From contig VBAB01000436.1 of NCBI GenBank assembly GCA_005888525.1, forward strand, positions 1-5,995: DNA of 5,995 nucleotides, in the 5' to 3' direction. Positions within the stretch are counted from its first letter, which is position 1. Each line of letters starts with the position of its first letter. Source of the stretch: Alphaproteobacteria bacterium (GTDB lineage Bacteria; Pseudomonadota; Alphaproteobacteria; Rhizobiales; Hyphomicrobiaceae). A program made the position numbers and the translations under genes. Under the pieces are notes generated by a model that searched no databases, was not told where the DNA came from, and worked only from the letters and a program-made list of their open reading frames with translations. Positions 4,736 to 5,995 of this stretch are shown piece after piece.

Positions 4736-5629
4736 CTACGCCAACCAGCGCTTGCGCCGCTTGTAGGACTTCACATCGCGGAAGCTCTTGCGATCGCTGC
4801 CGCCGACGCCGAGATAGAATTCCTTCACGTCCTCGTTCTGGCGCAGCGAGTTGGAGTCCCCATCCATCACCACTCGGCCGTTCTCGAGGATATAGCCGTA
4901 GGTCGCATATCTGAGCGCCATATTGGTGTTCTGCTCGGCCAGCAGCACGGAGACGCCCTGCTCGTCGTTGAGCCGCTTGACGATCTCGAAGATCTCCTCG
5001 ACCAGCTGCGGCGCAAGCCCCATGGACGGCTCGTCCAGCAGCACCATCTTCGGCTTCGACATCAGCGCGCGCCCGATCGCCACCATCTGCTGCTCACCGC
5101 CCGAGACGTAGCCGGCGAGCGAGAGGCGCCGTTCCTTCAGGCGCGGGAAATAGCCGTAGACCATGTCGAGGTCGCGCTTGATGACCCCGCTGCCACCCGA
5201 GCGCGTATAGGCGCCGGTCAGCAGATTCTCCTCGACGGTGAGATGGCCGAAGCAGTGGCGGCCCTCCATCACCTGGATGCAGCCGCGGCGGACGAGCTCG
5301 CTGGGCGAGAGGCCGTCGACGCGCGCGCCCATGAACTCGACGGAACCTTTCGTCACCTTGCCGCGCTCCGCCAGCAGCAGGTTGGAGATGGCCTTGAGCG
5401 TTGTCGACTTGCCGGCCCCGTTGGCGCCGAGCAGCGCCACGATGGCGCCCTTCGGTACGGCGAGCGACACACCCTTCAGGACGAGGATGACGTGGTCGTA
5501 GATGACCTCGACGTTGTTGAGCGCAAGCATCGGCGCGGCCGCATCCTCGGTAGGATGGGTAGCGACCGCTGCGGCGAGAGTGGTGTCTTGTGGGGGTGAC
5601 ATCGTGAGCGGAGGCGGCGGCCCTGACAC
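4736..5629 (-). CDS. livF: ABC transporter ATP-binding protein, LivF type
   Basis: A cytoplasmic ATPase of a branched-chain-amino-acid-type (HAAT family) importer. The domain begins at MLALNNVEVIYD (34-45). Walker A is GANGAGKST (68-76), the Q-loop Gln119 lies in CIQVMEGRHCFGHLTVEENL (117-136), the signature is VSGGEQQ (175-181), Walker B is MVLLDEP (195-201) with Glu200, and AEQNTNMAL (231-239) replaces the H-loop His by Gln233, as is normal for LivF proteins. ILENGRVVMDGDS completes the LivF pattern. A basic tail (RKSFRDVKSYKRRKRWLA, 280-297) extends beyond the E. coli LivF end. I chose the GTG at 5627-5629 because AGGAGAGAGAGG (5635-5646) lies 5 nt upstream; ATGs at 5602 and 5530 are in frame but lack a comparable site. 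It follows the substrate-binding-protein gene and precedes the PaaK-like gene, suggesting import of an aromatic or other carboxylate for CoA activation. Confidence 0.93.
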   Translation of the reverse strand: MSGPPPPLTMSPPQDTTLAAAVATHPTEDAAAPMLALNNVEVIYDHVILVLKGVSLAVPKGAIVALLGANGAGKSTTLKAISNLLLAERGKVTKGSVEFMGARVDGLSPSELVRRGCIQVMEGRHCFGHLTVEENLLTGAYTRSGGSGVIKRDLDMVYGYFPRLKERRLSLAGYVSGGEQQMVAIGRALMSKPKMVLLDEPSMGLAPQLVEEIFEIVKRLNDEQGVSVLLAEQNTNMALRYATYGYILENGRVVMDGDSNSLRQNEDVKEFYLGVGGSDRKSFRDVKSYKRRKRWLA

Positions 5630-5634
5630 CGCCG

Positions 5635-5646
5635 CCTCTCTCTCCT
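5635..5646 (-). promoter_or_regulatory. Ribosome binding site deciding the livF GTG start
   Basis: On the minus strand this reads AGGAGAGAGAGG, 5 nt before the GTG at 5629. The later ATGs at 5602 and 5530 have no such site, so the longer N-terminus (33 residues before the ABC domain) is probably real. It overlaps the TAG (5645-5647) that ends the shifted frame of the upstream gene. Confidence 0.6.
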
Positions 5647-5995
5647 AGCGCGAGCTCACGACGATGGGCACTGCCGCGGCGTGATCTTGTTCTCGTCGGC
5701 GAACTTCTTCGCCGATTCTTCTTCCATCGGCCGAACTATATCGCGCATCGTCCTTGACCATCGGCTGGAGCAGCGTCTCGTCGGCAGTGTAGAAATCAGA
5801 GATGATCTTCCACTCCTTACCGTCCCACTGCTGGAGACGGGCCTGATCGGCTCCCTGGTGGTCCGCGCAGGAGAACTTGATCGGCTTCAGCATGCCCTCG
5901 AAGCCCAGCTGATCGATGCGGTCGGCGGTGAGGTTCAGGTTCTCGAAGCCCCAGCGCACCTGCTCGCCGTTGAGCGACTTGTTGCCGAACTTGCC
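5645..5995 (-). CDS. ABC transporter substrate-binding protein (periplasmic, Leu/Ile/Val type), C-terminal part, probably frameshifted
   Basis: Only the 3' end is inside the window; the frame is open to the right edge. The residues GNKSLNGEQVRWGFENLNLT, LGFEGMLKPIKFSCADHQGADQ and QQWDGKEWKIISDFYTADETLLQPM are those of the C-terminal lobe of periplasmic LivK-like binding proteins often encoded beside LivF and PaaK-like genes. The protein would capture the substrate outside the inner membrane for the importer. After MVKDDA (from 5761) the frame gives a hydrophilic tail to a TAG at 5645 that does not look like the family, while the next frame gives a family-like end stopping at the TGA 5656-5658 (described separately). 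I infer a frameshift near 5728-5760, either real or a sequence error. A changed C-terminus of some 35 residues might still leave a folded protein. The start and signal peptide are beyond the window. Confidence 0.85.
   Translation of the reverse strand, partial: GKFGNKSLNGEQVRWGFENLNLTADRIDQLGFEGMLKPIKFSCADHQGADQARLQQWDGKEWKIISDFYTADETLLQPMVKDDARYSSADGRRIGEEVRRREQDHAAAVPIVVSSR
5656..5727 (-). other. Displaced C-terminal coding frame of the substrate-binding protein
   Basis: In the frame that starts codons at 5727, this stretch reads M-E-E followed by ESAKKFADENKITPRQC and then PSS and TGA. An ending of the ...KITPRxC type is characteristic of this binding-protein family, so this was most likely the original C-terminus. 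A one-base insertion or two-base deletion between about 5728 and 5760 would join it to the upstream frame; excision of the 34 nt between the two GCCGATGG copies would do so too and would give the length I expect for the family. Confidence 0.6.

Overview
This is a GC-rich window with codons strongly biased to G or C at the third position. Protein similarity and the style of its intergenic palindromes point to an alphaproteobacterium, probably of the Hyphomicrobiales (Bradyrhizobium/Rhodoplanes type). That placement is an inference from pattern recognition, not a database result. The window covers part of an aerobic phenylacetate (phenylacetyl-CoA) degradation region.

Layout from left to right. 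Bases 1-225 (minus) hold the N-terminal 75 residues of a DUF559 PD-(D/E)xK endonuclease-like gene that runs off the left edge. Bases 226-347 are intergenic and carry a GC-rich palindrome. Bases 348-2148 (minus) are a tight operon, transcribed in the order paaA, a DUF3291 gene, paaB; paaA and paaB encode subunits of the phenylacetyl-CoA epoxidase. Bases 2149-2340 are a divergent control region with a candidate extended -10 for paaA and short palindromes. Bases 2341-3249 (plus) encode an alpha/beta hydrolase with a complete Ser-Asp-His triad. Bases 3250-3341 are a nested inverted repeat between convergent genes. Bases 3338-4576 (minus) encode a PaaK-family (phenylacetate-CoA ligase-like) protein with an altered nucleotide-binding motif. 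Bases 4577-4735 contain a second dispersed inverted repeat. Bases 4736-5629 (minus) encode a LivF-type ABC ATPase. Bases 5645-5995 (minus) are the C-terminal part of a branched-chain-amino-acid-type ABC substrate-binding protein whose last ~35 codons look frameshifted.

How the genes fit together: the ABC genes would import an aromatic acid or similar substrate, the PaaK-like protein would form (or assist in forming) its CoA thioester, and PaaA/PaaB with PaaC/PaaE, which are not in this window, would epoxidise phenylacetyl-CoA. The role of the hydrolase and of the DUF3291 protein in this pathway is not known to me.

No clearly new multi-gene system is visible. The points most worth a second look are the DUF3291 gene translationally coupled between paaA and paaB, the replacement of paaC by a DUF559 gene just after paaB, the atypical A3 loop of the PaaK-like protein, the duplicated and frameshifted C-terminus of the binding protein, and two intergenic repeats that share a core, one of which supplies the paaK stop codon.
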